A stretch of 64,000 nt of DNA from Candidatus Aquidulcis sp. (GCA_020723345.1 DYJA01000010.1:52172-116171), one strand, 5' to 3'; shown: positions 15,692 through 25,014, numbered from the stretch's first letter. The notes: a model not told the origin generated them from the letters alone. A program made the numbers and translations.

Positions 15692-17698
15692 TTACACCTG
15701 ATCGCGTGGAATAGATTCTTGCCACGTCTTGGCGCGCACGGCAACATCGTTTTCAAGTAGTTCGCGTTTGATCGTGATGTGAAACGTCGTCGCGTCACTT
15801 TCGATGGTGAGCCACGCGCGCGATGCGACTTGCGCGTCGCCGCACCGGATCGCGTGTTCGCCCTCCGCGACCAGTTTCGCGCGCGCGGGTTCGACGTCGC
15901 TCGCCGTGCACCAGCGTCGCTCGAAACTGGCGGCGAAAATTGGTTTGTCGGTACCTGCGATCTGGCGCTCGGGCGCGCGCGTCTCGCGAAAGACCGTCAC
16001 CGTCTTTTGCATTGCGTCGCGCGTAATTTGCCATTCGTTGATCGGCGCAGGAGATGCGCGATCCGGCGTGACTGGCTCCGGCGCGCGAAACGCGGGTACG
16101 GGACGCGATTCCGGGGCGCACACCGGCAGCAGAATTCGCGATGGGCGCGCCTGACTGACGAAAAGCCGCGTTGTCATCGGACTGGGCGAGGGCCACAAAT
16201 TCGGAAAATCGGCATTGCCGATAGCAAGCCGGATGCGATGCCCGGCTGGAAAGACCCAGGACGCGAATTTACATTCGATTCGCAATTCGTAGACGCGATC
16301 AATTTCCATCGGCTTGGGATCGGTGTGTGAATCGCGATGCGTTCCATTCAAAATGCCCTTCGACACGAGTTGCGAACTGCCGTCCGGCGCGACATCGCAG
16401 ACGCGCACGATCCAATTCGCAATCGGCGCAGACGACGAAACGTGCAGTACTGCCTGCGGCAAGCCAAGTATTTCGACATCGTGATCGAGCGGCGCGCTGG
16501 TAGAACTCAAACTGTACGCGTCGTCGCTGCGTTGATCGCTGAACAGTTCGGCGCGGTTGTGCGGCACGCGGTACCGGTTCGATGTGCCAACAGTCGCGCG
16601 GTACGGCAGGTGACCTGTCCAATCCGCCGCCAGATTTTGCGCCAAGATATCATTCGGTTGGGGATACCAGGTTTCCGCGCGCACACGCGCCAGGGGCCAG
16701 CCGTCTTCGTAACGCCACGCGCCGGGAATATCTTGAACATCGAGACTGGGCGGGTAGGAATGTTGCGCGTAGAGCGCAAACCTGGGTTCATCCATGATGC
16801 CGGTCGCTTGATCTTTCAAGCAGTGATCCCACCAGCGCAACATTTCGTGCATACCGTCAATCCGCGGACCCGGATCCGCGCTGTCGGGCCACGCGTGGGG
16901 CCAAGGACCGATGATTGCGCGCGTCGGCGCGTGCATCTTTTCCAACATCCGGGGAATGCTGTCGGTATAGCCGTCGAGCCAGCCGCCGACCAACAGCGTC
17001 GGTATTTCGATTGCGTCGTAACGCGGACGCAGCGACATGCGCTGCCAGAACGGTCCATCGCGTTGTTCGCGGAGCCACCGAAAAATCCACGGCTCGCTTT
17101 CGAAACGCGCGATAGATGCCGCGCTGTTCACGTCATAATCGGGAAAGCCGGGCAAGCCGACCGACGAGATCATACTAAAGGGCCAGCGCCCCCACGCCTC
17201 GAACTGCATCGCGCCATTCCAATAGTTGATGTCGTCGGCGTACACATCGTCGGTGGCGTCCACTGCGATGATCGCGCGGAGCGCGGGCGGGCGCAGCATC
17301 GCGATTTGGATCGCGTTGAAGCCGCCATACGAAATGCCCCACATCCCCACGTTGCCGTTACACCATGGTTGCCGCGCGATCCAAGCAATGATTTCCAGCG
17401 CGTCGCGTCCTTCTTGGATCGTGTACTCGCCGTCCGCGACGCCTTCGCTCGCGCCGGTGCCGCGCACATCCGCACGCACGCCGACATAGCCGCGTCGCGC
17501 AAAGTACTCATAGCGCGGCAGATCGCGCGCGGCAGTGAAATCGTCTTTGCGATACGGGAGGAATTCGAAGAGCGCGGGGAATTTTTCCGGCGCGCCGCGT
17601 CCCTCCGGCAGATACAACGTCGCGCCGAGGCGCACACCATCGCTCATCGTGATCCAGATTTTTTCGACGCGCATTTCGTATTGGGGATGGCTAGTCAT
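15692..17698 (-). CDS. CocE/NonD-family serine hydrolase (X-Pro dipeptidyl-peptidase-like)
   Basis: The 668-residue protein has the alpha/beta hydrolase core of cocaine esterase and X-Pro dipeptidyl-peptidases, with the triad Ser123 (GISYGG), Asp242 (GGWLDGYTD) and His268 (GPWPHAW), then the jelly-roll C-terminal domain. Such enzymes cut esters or N-acyl/peptide bonds. There is no signal peptide, so it is probably cytoplasmic and acts after import. Its place inside the methyltransferase and transporter run suggests that it trims an imported ester or amide to release the methylated compound; this is inferred. ATG 17698 has GGAG at good spacing; 17722 does not. Confidence 0.85.
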   Translation of the reverse strand: MTSHPQYEMRVEKIWITMSDGVRLGATLYLPEGRGAPEKFPALFEFLPYRKDDFTAARDLPRYEYFARRGYVGVRADVRGTGASEGVADGEYTIQEGRDALEIIAWIARQPWCNGNVGMWGISYGGFNAIQIAMLRPPALRAIIAVDATDDVYADDINYWNGAMQFEAWGRWPFSMISSVGLPGFPDYDVNSAASIARFESEPWIFRWLREQRDGPFWQRMSLRPRYDAIEIPTLLVGGWLDGYTDSIPRMLEKMHAPTRAIIGPWPHAWPDSADPGPRIDGMHEMLRWWDHCLKDQATGIMDEPRFALYAQHSYPPSLDVQDIPGAWRYEDGWPLARVRAETWYPQPNDILAQNLAADWTGHLPYRATVGTSNRYRVPHNRAELFSDQRSDDAYSLSSTSAPLDHDVEILGLPQAVLHVSSSAPIANWIVRVCDVAPDGSSQLVSKGILNGTHRDSHTDPKPMEIDRVYELRIECKFASWVFPAGHRIRLAIGNADFPNLWPSPSPMTTRLFVSQARPSRILLPVCAPESRPVPAFRAPEPVTPDRASPAPINEWQITRDAMQKTVTVFRETRAPERQIAGTDKPIFAASFERRWCTASDVEPARAKLVAEGEHAIRCGDAQVASRAWLTIESDATTFHITIKRELLENDVAVRAKTWQESIPRDQV

Positions 17699-17742
17699 CG
17701 CTCGCTCCACATCACGCTTCATCCTCAGACTTTGAAATCTTA

Positions 17743-17840
17743 CCGCGAAGACGCAAAGGACGCCAAGCTTGGAAGCAATCGGCGCGCAACTCCGTATTGA
17801 TTTTTCTTTTGGTTTCTTTGCGCTCTTTGCGTCTTTGCGG
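17743..17840. repeat. Inverted repeat (GACGCAAAG vocabulary)
   Basis: CCGCGAAGACGCAAAGGACG (17743 on) pairs with CTCTTTGCGTCTTTGCGG (to 17840). It fills most of the gap between the binding protein and the hydrolase gene. Confidence 0.6.
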
Positions 17841-17861
17841 TTTAGGTATTTCGCACGATGT

Positions 17862-19586
17862 CTATTGTTTTTCTTTCGGGATCCAGAGCAGTTCGTACCA
17901 CGGGCGTTTGTACATCGGATGCCAGATATAGCCCTCGGTGCGCGGCGAGCGAATATCGGGCCAGCCCAAGGTGAACAAAGGCACAGCCGGCATATCGTCC
18001 TGGAATAGAATTTTCTCGATTTCTTTCCAGGTCGCGCAACGCTTGGCGGGATCAGTGGTGGCAGTTGCCTTGCTGATCAAGTCGTCAACCTTGGGGTTGC
18101 TGTAGGAAAAGCGATTGCCCGCGCCAATCGCAGCCGTCGCGAACAGTTCCGTGACGTGGTTGAACGGATCGGGGAAACTCGAACCCCACTCGCGCGCCCA
18201 CATCGGAATTTCGCCTTTCTTCAGTTTTTCGTCGCCGACGGCGGTTTCCAGCTGCAGCAATTCAACCTTGACGCCGATTGCCGACAGATCTTGTTGCAAC
18301 GATTCGCCGATGCGCGAGGTCCACGCGCGCGAAGCGGGGAACCACGCCTGGGTTGAAAAGCCATTGGGATAACCGGCTTCGGCAAGAAGCGCTTTGGCTT
18401 TCTCGACGTTGTACGGGTACGGGTCGCCAAATTCCGCGTCGGTGCTGTGACATTCAAAGATGTTGGGATAGAGACGATTCGTTTTCTCGCCCATCCCGGC
18501 GATCAACTGCATCAGCCGATTTCGATTGACAGCCATGGCAATCGCTTTGCGAACCTGGGGCTTGTCGAACGGAGGGGTTTTTAGATTGAATCCCAGGTAA
18601 TCCCACAGGAACGTCGCCGCGCCCTGAAAGTACTTGCTCCACTTGGGATCGGTGCTGAGACGTTGAATGTCGCCGGTCGGAATGCCATCGGCAAGAACAT
18701 CCACTTCGCCTTTTTCAAAGCGCAGCAAAGACACGGCTGCCTCGCGTCCCAATTCGTACACAACGCTATCGAGGTAAGGCAGACCTTTCTTAAAGTAATT
18801 CGGATTCCGCACAAAGACGAGTTTCTGACTTGGAATCCATTCTTTGAACACGAAGGGACCTGTGCCGACGGGGTGGAAGCCATAATCCGCGCCCCACTTG
18901 GCGACTTCTTCGCGCGGCACGACATAGTTGGTGACCATCGTCAGGGAATTGACAAAGTATACATCGGGCTTGGTCAGACGAAACTCGATGGTGTAATCGT
19001 CAACGACTTTGATGCCATCGGCTTGCTTGGCTTTGCCGTCAATCACATCCTGCCCGCCGACAATGTTCTTGAGCGGAACGGCGGGTGCCCAACTGCCCGA
19101 TTCCTTCATGGCGTTGCGTTCCATCGAATACTTGAAATCCGCGGCAACGACTTCGCGTCCATTATGGAACTTGACGCCTTTCTTGAGCAGGATGGTGTAC
19201 ACTAATCCGTCACTGCTGACCTTTGGCATTTCCGCCGCCAAATCGGGAGCGAGTTTCATTTCTTTGTCGAAGACGTACAAGCCGTTGTAGAGTAACTGCG
19301 CGGCGGTGCCCCAGTCCATCGTGCTCCACGCTTTGGGAGTATCGAGACTAGTCAAGTTTTTTTGGATTGTCACGATCAATGTGCCGCCATAAACAGGACC
19401 CGTCTGCGGCGTGGGGGGCGGAGTCGGTAACGCCGCCGTGGGAGCAGGTTTGGGCGGCTCAGTGGGCTTGGCGGCAGGTTGTGGCGCGGCAGTCGGCGCA
19501 GGCGTCGCCGTTGGACTAGCGCAACCCATCAGTATCGCGCTAGCTAACAACACGACGATGAGACTGAAAACAGATCGCTTGAACAT
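17862..19586 (-). CDS. ABC transporter substrate-binding lipoprotein, family 5
   Basis: The 574-residue protein begins with a lipoprotein signal (LMGC, Cys22), followed by a 40-residue Ala/Pro/Thr linker and an SBP_bac_5 fold (GGTLIVTIQKNLTSLD, then LLYNGLYVFDKEM and YTILLKKGVKFHNG). It should sit on the outer face of the membrane and deliver peptides or other amine-containing compounds to the DppB/DppC-like permeases encoded downstream. AGGAGG precedes the start. In this context the cargo may be a methylated amine derivative, but the sequence does not prove it. Confidence 0.9.
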   Translation of the reverse strand: MFKRSVFSLIVVLLASAILMGCASPTATPAPTAAPQPAAKPTEPPKPAPTAALPTPPPTPQTGPVYGGTLIVTIQKNLTSLDTPKAWSTMDWGTAAQLLYNGLYVFDKEMKLAPDLAAEMPKVSSDGLVYTILLKKGVKFHNGREVVAADFKYSMERNAMKESGSWAPAVPLKNIVGGQDVIDGKAKQADGIKVVDDYTIEFRLTKPDVYFVNSLTMVTNYVVPREEVAKWGADYGFHPVGTGPFVFKEWIPSQKLVFVRNPNYFKKGLPYLDSVVYELGREAAVSLLRFEKGEVDVLADGIPTGDIQRLSTDPKWSKYFQGAATFLWDYLGFNLKTPPFDKPQVRKAIAMAVNRNRLMQLIAGMGEKTNRLYPNIFECHSTDAEFGDPYPYNVEKAKALLAEAGYPNGFSTQAWFPASRAWTSRIGESLQQDLSAIGVKVELLQLETAVGDEKLKKGEIPMWAREWGSSFPDPFNHVTELFATAAIGAGNRFSYSNPKVDDLISKATATTDPAKRCATWKEIEKILFQDDMPAVPLFTLGWPDIRSPRTEGYIWHPMYKRPWYELLWIPKEKQ

Positions 19587-19725
19587 GTGTGCCTCCTTCT
19601 GGGTGAAACATTGGATTGTGGATCAACAACGATCCTGTCCATAGTTGTTCTTCCGATTGCCCTCCTTTCCCACGGTTATAGATGTCGAGACTGCGAAGGG
19701 TCCTCGTGATCTTGTTGCCGCGATT

Positions 19726-21261
19726 TCAATCGCGCTCCATCAATCGTCTTGGAAGCAAGATGTCGAATTGCGCGCGGATGCGCGCGTCGAGTTCCGCGGA
19801 GATATGCTGGGGCCACTGGGTTTCGAGCAACATGCGCGCACGGGCTTGTGCGCGGGCGCGCATGTCTTGCGCGCCCGCCGATTCCCAATCAGCGCGTGTC
19901 CGTCGGTCGCCCGTGTGCGCGTAATAGTATTCACGCTTCATCAGTTCTAGCGTTTGCGGGTGACCCAAAAAGTGTCCTTCGCCGTTACAAACCTGATGAA
20001 TCACATCCACCGACAAGGTCTCGTCGTTCACTTCGATCCCGCGCACCATTCGCATCACTGCGCCGTTGATGTCGTCGTCAATCACGAATTGCTCGTACGC
20101 CACAGTCAGCATAGATTCGAGCATTCCCGCCGAATGGTGAATATAATTCGCGCCAGCCAACGCCGCGGTGACGCTGCTGATTCCTTTTTCATAACCGGTT
20201 TGAACGTCGGGGACTTTGCTGTCGGTGAGCGCGGAAGAATTATAGACCGGCAAGCGCAGATAATGGCAAATCTGCGCCGCCGCCGCGTTCATCAGCGCGA
20301 ATTCCGGACTGCCGCCGGTGAAACTACCCGTTCGCAGATCGGCGACCGACGGCACATAGCCGAGAATCGTCGGATGCCCGGGGCGCAGCAGATTGGTGTA
20401 CGTAATTCCGGAAAGTTCCTCCGCCGTGACCTGAACCAGCGTGCCCGCCAACGCGGCAGGCGAAGTCGCGCCAGCTTGCGGCGCAGAAGAGATGACGACC
20501 GGCATGCCTTGCCGCACAACTTCGTCCAGCGCCTCAACGGTTTCTGGCGCGTAGCGCAGCGGACTGACCGTCCAGCAAGTGATCCACGAGATAAATGGTC
20601 GCTCGCGCAAACGCTCCGGACTGCCCGCGATCAGCGCCGCCATCTCCATGACCTGGCGCACCGTGTCCGGCTTGAAGCAATTGCCCATCACATGCTTTTG
20701 AGTTGCGGCAAGACAAGCGTAATAAGAATTGACATCGAGCAAGTCGGGAGGAATGTCGCGGGCGACGCAGGGACGCAAATAAAAGTGGATGTTGTCCAGC
20801 GCGTTCACCATCCGCCCGATGTCGTACACATCTTGCAACCGACTTTCCCGGACGTTGCCCTCCAGATCGAGCACTTTGACTGCCGCGCCGCCGGTGCCCA
20901 TGTAGACGCGCGTGCCGCCGAGCACCAAGTCGTGTTCCGGCGTTTGACCACACAGACGCACCTCGTTCGCTGCCGCGCGAAGCGACTGCTGAACGAGCGA
21001 ACGCGGGACGAAAACGCGATCGCGTGCGGCGTCAATCTTTGCGCCGGCTTTGCGCCAAACCTCGCGGCACGCCGAGGGCATCACCTGAATGCCTGTTTCT
21101 TCCAGTACGGTCAGCGCGGCTTCGTAGATTCTTTTGATCTGATCGTCGGTCAATGGCTTGTACTGCCCGCCTGACAATCCTCCTGGAACGACTTGCGTTC
21201 GCGGCTGCGCGACTGGAACGCGTCGCCGCGCTTGCTCTGGCGTCTCTTTCTGGCTTGTCAT
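19726..21261 (-). CDS. MttB-superfamily (non-pyrrolysine) corrinoid methyltransferase, copy 2
   Basis: The 511-residue protein is a second MttB homologue, clearly diverged from copy 1. Shared marks are YEAALTVLEETGIQV, SSALTDSKVPDVQTGYEKG, a long glycine-rich barrel, and VRGIEVNDETLSVDVIHQV. There is no in-frame TAG, so it is a non-pyrrolysine type. Two different methyltransferases may act on successive methyl groups or on different substrates. It is the first metabolic gene after the regulator, and a promoter-like element lies in the 175-base gap upstream. Confidence 0.85.
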   Translation of the reverse strand: MTSQKETPEQARRRVPVAQPRTQVVPGGLSGGQYKPLTDDQIKRIYEAALTVLEETGIQVMPSACREVWRKAGAKIDAARDRVFVPRSLVQQSLRAAANEVRLCGQTPEHDLVLGGTRVYMGTGGAAVKVLDLEGNVRESRLQDVYDIGRMVNALDNIHFYLRPCVARDIPPDLLDVNSYYACLAATQKHVMGNCFKPDTVRQVMEMAALIAGSPERLRERPFISWITCWTVSPLRYAPETVEALDEVVRQGMPVVISSAPQAGATSPAALAGTLVQVTAEELSGITYTNLLRPGHPTILGYVPSVADLRTGSFTGGSPEFALMNAAAAQICHYLRLPVYNSSALTDSKVPDVQTGYEKGISSVTAALAGANYIHHSAGMLESMLTVAYEQFVIDDDINGAVMRMVRGIEVNDETLSVDVIHQVCNGEGHFLGHPQTLELMKREYYYAHTGDRRTRADWESAGAQDMRARAQARARMLLETQWPQHISAELDARIRAQFDILLPRRLMERD

Positions 21262-21354
21262 CCCTTCCCCTGAGAATCGGACATTTTGGCGGTGATCCGC
21301 GTTTTGAGCGCGCGGAAGAATTGTGCGCCAACAGCGAATGGCTCTCTCTGGGCG

Positions 21355-21383
21355 ATTATAGACGACGGCAGGAGGGCGCGCAA
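21355..21383 (-). promoter_or_regulatory. Putative promoter of the methyltransferase/transporter run
   Basis: On the minus strand TTGCGC (21383-21378), a 17-base spacer and a perfect TATAAT (21360-21355) lie 94 bases before the MttB copy 2 start. The -35 box is poor, as expected where an activator such as the adjacent PucR protein is needed. Confidence 0.45.
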
Positions 21384-21436
21384 CGGGCTAGAGGACAAAA
21401 AACGAGGTTAGATTTTGTGCGGCAAGCACAAGAGGA

Positions 21437-23086
21437 CTAGGAGGATTTGAGGCGGTATGCTTTGAGCGCGACATGCAAGTTCAAGCGCTGAGTGACATCG
21501 CGCAAGTCAACTTGAACGAGTTCTTGAATCTTGCCCAGGCGATACTGGAGCGTATTTCGATGCACATTGATGGCGGTCGCCGCCTCCGCCAATGCGCCGC
21601 CATATTCCAAATACGCCTCCAACGTTTGCAGCAGCCCGCTCTGCGTTTTGGCGTCGTGCTGCGCCAGCGTCTCGATTTTTCCCAGATAAGGATTCAGCGC
21701 CAGCGCGTCCGGCGATAGCCGATAGACCCAATCGAGCAGCCCAAGTTCCCAGAAACAGATCAGTCGCGCCGGCGCGGCGAGACGTTGTCCGATTTCGGCT
21801 GCCTCGAGGGCTTGATCGTATGCCCGCTTGAGCGATTGGTCAGGCGGACAGACATGACTGACGCCGATCACGAATGAATCCGCGGGTGAAGCAATTTCCG
21901 CCGCGATTCTTTCCGCGATCTTTTTTCCTTCCGCCTGGGATTTCGCTTCGACGATGACGACGGTGCCGTGCTCGCGGTTGACCACCAGGCCGCGGTCGCG
22001 CTCGCGGCACAGAATCTTTTCCAGCCACATGATCAGATCGGAGTGTATTACGACTGGCAAAAGAGTTCGCGCGCCATTCTGCCCACTGCTGACGAACAGA
22101 ACTTGATGCGGCTGATCGAGTCGGTACCCCAACACGCGCGCGCGTTCAAACATCAAACTATCGCGACTCGAATCGTCGCGCAACAACAGAGTCAACAAGT
22201 CGCCGCGCGCGGCTTGCTGGGCTTCGCGAACCGCCTGCTCTTTGAGGAGCACCAGCGCGGCGACGGTCGCCCCATGATCAATCGCCAACTCGTCCAAATC
22301 AATCAGCGGATGATCGCCCGCGATGATCCAAATATAGCCGTAGATTTTGCGCCCTACGATGATCGGCGCAACGACGCGCTCCATAGACATGCCCAGGTCA
22401 GGCATCGCGTCGATGCGAATGTGCCGCATCTGTTGCTGGACTAGATCGTACACGCCGCGTTGAATCAGGCGCTGCCGGAGTTCGGAGGGCGTGCGACTGG
22501 CGCGGACGCTGTTATGATAGAATTGATCTGCCGAGCCGAATTCTTCGGCGGCGAGTACGTCAGAGTTCGGACTTTCGATCAATACGGAGCGCTCCAAGAA
22601 ATTTGCCAGCGTCCGGGCGACGGCGGCGAGATCGCCGCCTTCGAGCACCAAGCGCGTGAGTTGACATTGGATATCGGCGGCGCGCTCTTTCAACGCGAAT
22701 TGGTGATTGACGATCTCGATGTACAATCTTTCGGTGATCTCAACGAACTGAACTTCCAGCGGGACTTGAATTACTGGAAAGTTATTTTCATCGGCGGCGC
22801 GGAGAATCGCTTCCGGCACCGATTGAAAGTACAAGCCCAGCGAAAAAACCATTCCGACTAAACCTTGTCTGACGAGCGTCGGAATGAGCGCGGCTTGGCG
22901 CTCGGAACTATCTTTGAGTCCATAACCCGCCGTCAGCAAGAGCGCGCCCCGCCCCCAAGCGTATTTCGCGTCCGGAATATCCACGACGTGGACGCGCTGC
23001 ACGACCTGATCGAGCCCGCGCCCGCCTGCGACGACGCATCCCTTCTCAAAACAAGGCAGTTTTAACGCCTGACGTAGCGTAAGCAT
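21437..23086 (-). CDS. PucR-family transcriptional regulator
   Basis: The 549-residue protein has the PucR N-terminal domain (about 10-130: DIPDAKYAWGRGALLLTAGY, ENNFPVIQVP), a GAF-like middle part and a C-terminal helix-turn-helix (AATAINVHRNTLQYRLGKIQ). PucR proteins regulate purine, amine or amino-acid catabolism genes, usually as activators responding to a small molecule. It lies directly upstream of the MttB/transporter run and is the likely specific regulator. Its ATG overlaps the stop of the preceding gene (TAATG), so translation is coupled. Confidence 0.85.
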   Translation of the reverse strand: MLTLRQALKLPCFEKGCVVAGGRGLDQVVQRVHVVDIPDAKYAWGRGALLLTAGYGLKDSSERQAALIPTLVRQGLVGMVFSLGLYFQSVPEAILRAADENNFPVIQVPLEVQFVEITERLYIEIVNHQFALKERAADIQCQLTRLVLEGGDLAAVARTLANFLERSVLIESPNSDVLAAEEFGSADQFYHNSVRASRTPSELRQRLIQRGVYDLVQQQMRHIRIDAMPDLGMSMERVVAPIIVGRKIYGYIWIIAGDHPLIDLDELAIDHGATVAALVLLKEQAVREAQQAARGDLLTLLLRDDSSRDSLMFERARVLGYRLDQPHQVLFVSSGQNGARTLLPVVIHSDLIMWLEKILCRERDRGLVVNREHGTVVIVEAKSQAEGKKIAERIAAEIASPADSFVIGVSHVCPPDQSLKRAYDQALEAAEIGQRLAAPARLICFWELGLLDWVYRLSPDALALNPYLGKIETLAQHDAKTQSGLLQTLEAYLEYGGALAEAATAINVHRNTLQYRLGKIQELVQVDLRDVTQRLNLHVALKAYRLKSS

Positions 23087-24066
23087 TACTGATTCATCCA
23101 GCCGCGCAAACGCGCTTCGGCTTGGCGGATCATTTTCGTCGCGTGCGCGCTCATCGAAATCGTCGCCGCATCGCCGCCGCTTGCGTGATGTTGTTCCAGC
23201 AACGCATCTATCAAGCCAAAGATCGCGCGATCGTCCAAACCTGGAATGATCGGCGCGGACGTGATTTCTTGATCCCACGCCTTTGGATCGGTCAGGACGC
23301 CGCCGCCTTTGATCGGTTCAAGCGCGGGAAAGCGTTTGGTCAGATCAGGCGCGCGCGTTAAAAATGTCTGGAACACGGCTTTGACCATGCGATGCCATTG
23401 CTGACGGAGCTGTTCTTCACTCATCGCGTCGCGCCCCAGCACAAAGACCCAGATGCCGCGCGCGCCGAGCACCGTGACGTCAATCTCTTCGTCGCGCGTT
23501 TGACGCAGGCGATAGAGAATGTACGTCGAATCTGCCGACAGAGATTGCAGATGCTCGATGAAATCTCGCGCGCCCGCGTCGCGATGATCCAAAGTCGTAA
23601 CGGGCAATGCGCCGTGCAGTTTCTCGCGCCATTGCGGCGTGAGACGCGCCAACAAATCTTCGCGCAAGGGATGCGTTGGCGCGGCGGGCTTTGCCAGCTT
23701 GACCTGCCACAACCAGAGTAGCGTGGGCAAACCGATTCCAAGCGCGCCGGCAATAATCAGCGACACGCCGCCGATGCTCCACGTCAACTCCGTTCCCGCG
23801 TAGACGTTCAACAACACTCCAACAACGGTAACGACAAGTCCTCCGATCAACATCGCAAGCGGAACGAACGCAATGATGGACAATTGCGGTTTCAGCACGC
23901 GCGCCCTTTCGACATACACGCCGATCGCAGACGTGTGCTTGTCGCGGCGACTCGCATATTTTTGCAACAAATGCTGACGCCACTCGGTTTGCAATCGGAG
24001 ATCGGCTTGCGAGACCCGATCGTAACCGCGCACGAGATCCGAAACGCGATTGTCCAGGAGGATCAT
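23086..24066 (-). CDS. Membrane protein with a degenerate NERD-like domain
   Basis: The 326-residue protein has two adjacent membrane helices (about 63-118: LSIIAFVPLAMLIGGLVVTV and WSIGGVSLIIAGALGIGLPT) and a cytoplasmic C-terminal part. The stretch YILYRLRQTRDEEIDVTVLG then ARGIWVFVLGRD resembles the strand pattern of NERD (nuclease-related) domains common in Chloroflexota, but the usual Glu-x-Lys is replaced, so nuclease activity is doubtful. Its stop overlaps the PucR start. Function is unknown. Confidence 0.5.
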   Translation of the reverse strand: MILLDNRVSDLVRGYDRVSQADLRLQTEWRQHLLQKYASRRDKHTSAIGVYVERARVLKPQLSIIAFVPLAMLIGGLVVTVVGVLLNVYAGTELTWSIGGVSLIIAGALGIGLPTLLWLWQVKLAKPAAPTHPLREDLLARLTPQWREKLHGALPVTTLDHRDAGARDFIEHLQSLSADSTYILYRLRQTRDEEIDVTVLGARGIWVFVLGRDAMSEEQLRQQWHRMVKAVFQTFLTRAPDLTKRFPALEPIKGGGVLTDPKAWDQEITSAPIIPGLDDRAIFGLIDALLEQHHASGGDAATISMSAHATKMIRQAEARLRGWMNQ

Positions 24067-24071
24067 TTTAC

Positions 24072-24168
24072 CTTACCATGTGTACAGCGCACTCAAGCGG
24101 ATCGAAGGAAAACTGCTCGTCGAATTTTATGTCTTAAACCTGACTCCACCAGCTTGGGTAATGGCATC
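24072..24168 (-). pseudogene. Fragment of a UroD/MtaA-like gene
   Basis: Read on the minus strand, this gap encodes CHYPSWWSQV, a stop, then DIKFDEQFSFDPL before another stop. This mirrors FHPSWWNKHYGIKFDERFFFDPL at the start of the UroD-like protein at 11050-12141. Only about 25 codons of likeness remain, with an in-frame TAA. The likeness begins right after the stop codon of the HEPN-like gene, as if that gene had been inserted at, or had deleted from, this point. Confidence 0.6.
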
Positions 24169-25014
24169 TCATATCCGACCCGACAGTTTGTCCGCTAACT
24201 TGTCCATCCAAAGCTGAACAACATCTAGTCCGCCGGAGATCAGCCAACTCGTGGTGGGTAGTGTCAACTTCAGGGATTCACCGACGACTGCAGCGAAATC
24301 TTCAAGAAATAAGAAAAGGCGCGTCAACCAAAATGCTGAGTAAAGCTCGAAGTCTGCCACATGCTGATTGACTAAGAAAGTGTTTTCTCCAAGTCTCCCG
24401 GGAAACCGGCCTATGTCATATACCTGAAATAGTGTTCCATTCCTTGGCTCTCCAAAGACCAATGCATAGGAACCTCCGTGAACGATAACGTTTCTGATGA
24501 CTCCAAGATCCTTAGGCCAAGAGTTGAGCTCGACTAAATCTGCCGCACCCTGCCCTAATTTTTTGACACGCTTGCTTTTTTCCGGCCCATTTTTTGCAAC
24601 CCACTCATACAAGTCGGAATAATACCTTCCCGATCCCAAACACGGAGGACTCTTTGCAGTGATCCGTAATATTTCTGCAGTATAGTCAATTAGCGAAATG
24701 ATCTCGACATGGAATTGTCGAATATCGACTGATACAAAATTCCTCCATGTATGTATGAAATCAGGGTTCCCCAACGCATACTGTCTTGTCCATTCGATAC
24801 GTTCAAGCAAAGTACAGATATTCCAGAGGCCAAAAATAATCGCTGTAAGTTTCTGATAAACCTTTTGATATGTTTCTTCTTTTTGGCGTTGTGCAAGCGA
24901 TATATGAATCTCAGTCTGAAGGTTAATCAGCTTGCTTGACAGACATGAACCTTGCTCTCTATCACCGATACTGATGAGCGTTTTTGCTCGCCGTATATCA
25001 TCAACAGATACCAT
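24169..25014 (-). CDS. HEPN-like hypothetical protein of foreign composition
   Basis: The 281-residue protein is not assigned to a named family with confidence. It is strongly alpha-helical and contains IRNVIVHGG, an R-x4-H motif of the kind that marks HEPN RNase domains, at about residue 178. The DNA is clearly poorer in G+C than its neighbours and lacks the CGCG-rich codon use seen elsewhere, which suggests recent transfer. GAGGGTG precedes the ATG. HEPN proteins often work in toxin or anti-phage systems, but no partner gene is next to it. Confidence 0.55.
   Translation of the reverse strand: MVSVDDIRRAKTLISIGDREQGSCLSSKLINLQTEIHISLAQRQKEETYQKVYQKLTAIIFGLWNICTLLERIEWTRQYALGNPDFIHTWRNFVSVDIRQFHVEIISLIDYTAEILRITAKSPPCLGSGRYYSDLYEWVAKNGPEKSKRVKKLGQGAADLVELNSWPKDLGVIRNVIVHGGSYALVFGEPRNGTLFQVYDIGRFPGRLGENTFLVNQHVADFELYSAFWLTRLFLFLEDFAAVVGESLKLTLPTTSWLISGGLDVVQLWMDKLADKLSGRI

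Noticed and set aside
12364..21261. Pyrrolysine-type MttB genes
   Set aside because: Both MttB genes are open from start to stop without an in-frame TAG, and no pyl gene is present in the window.
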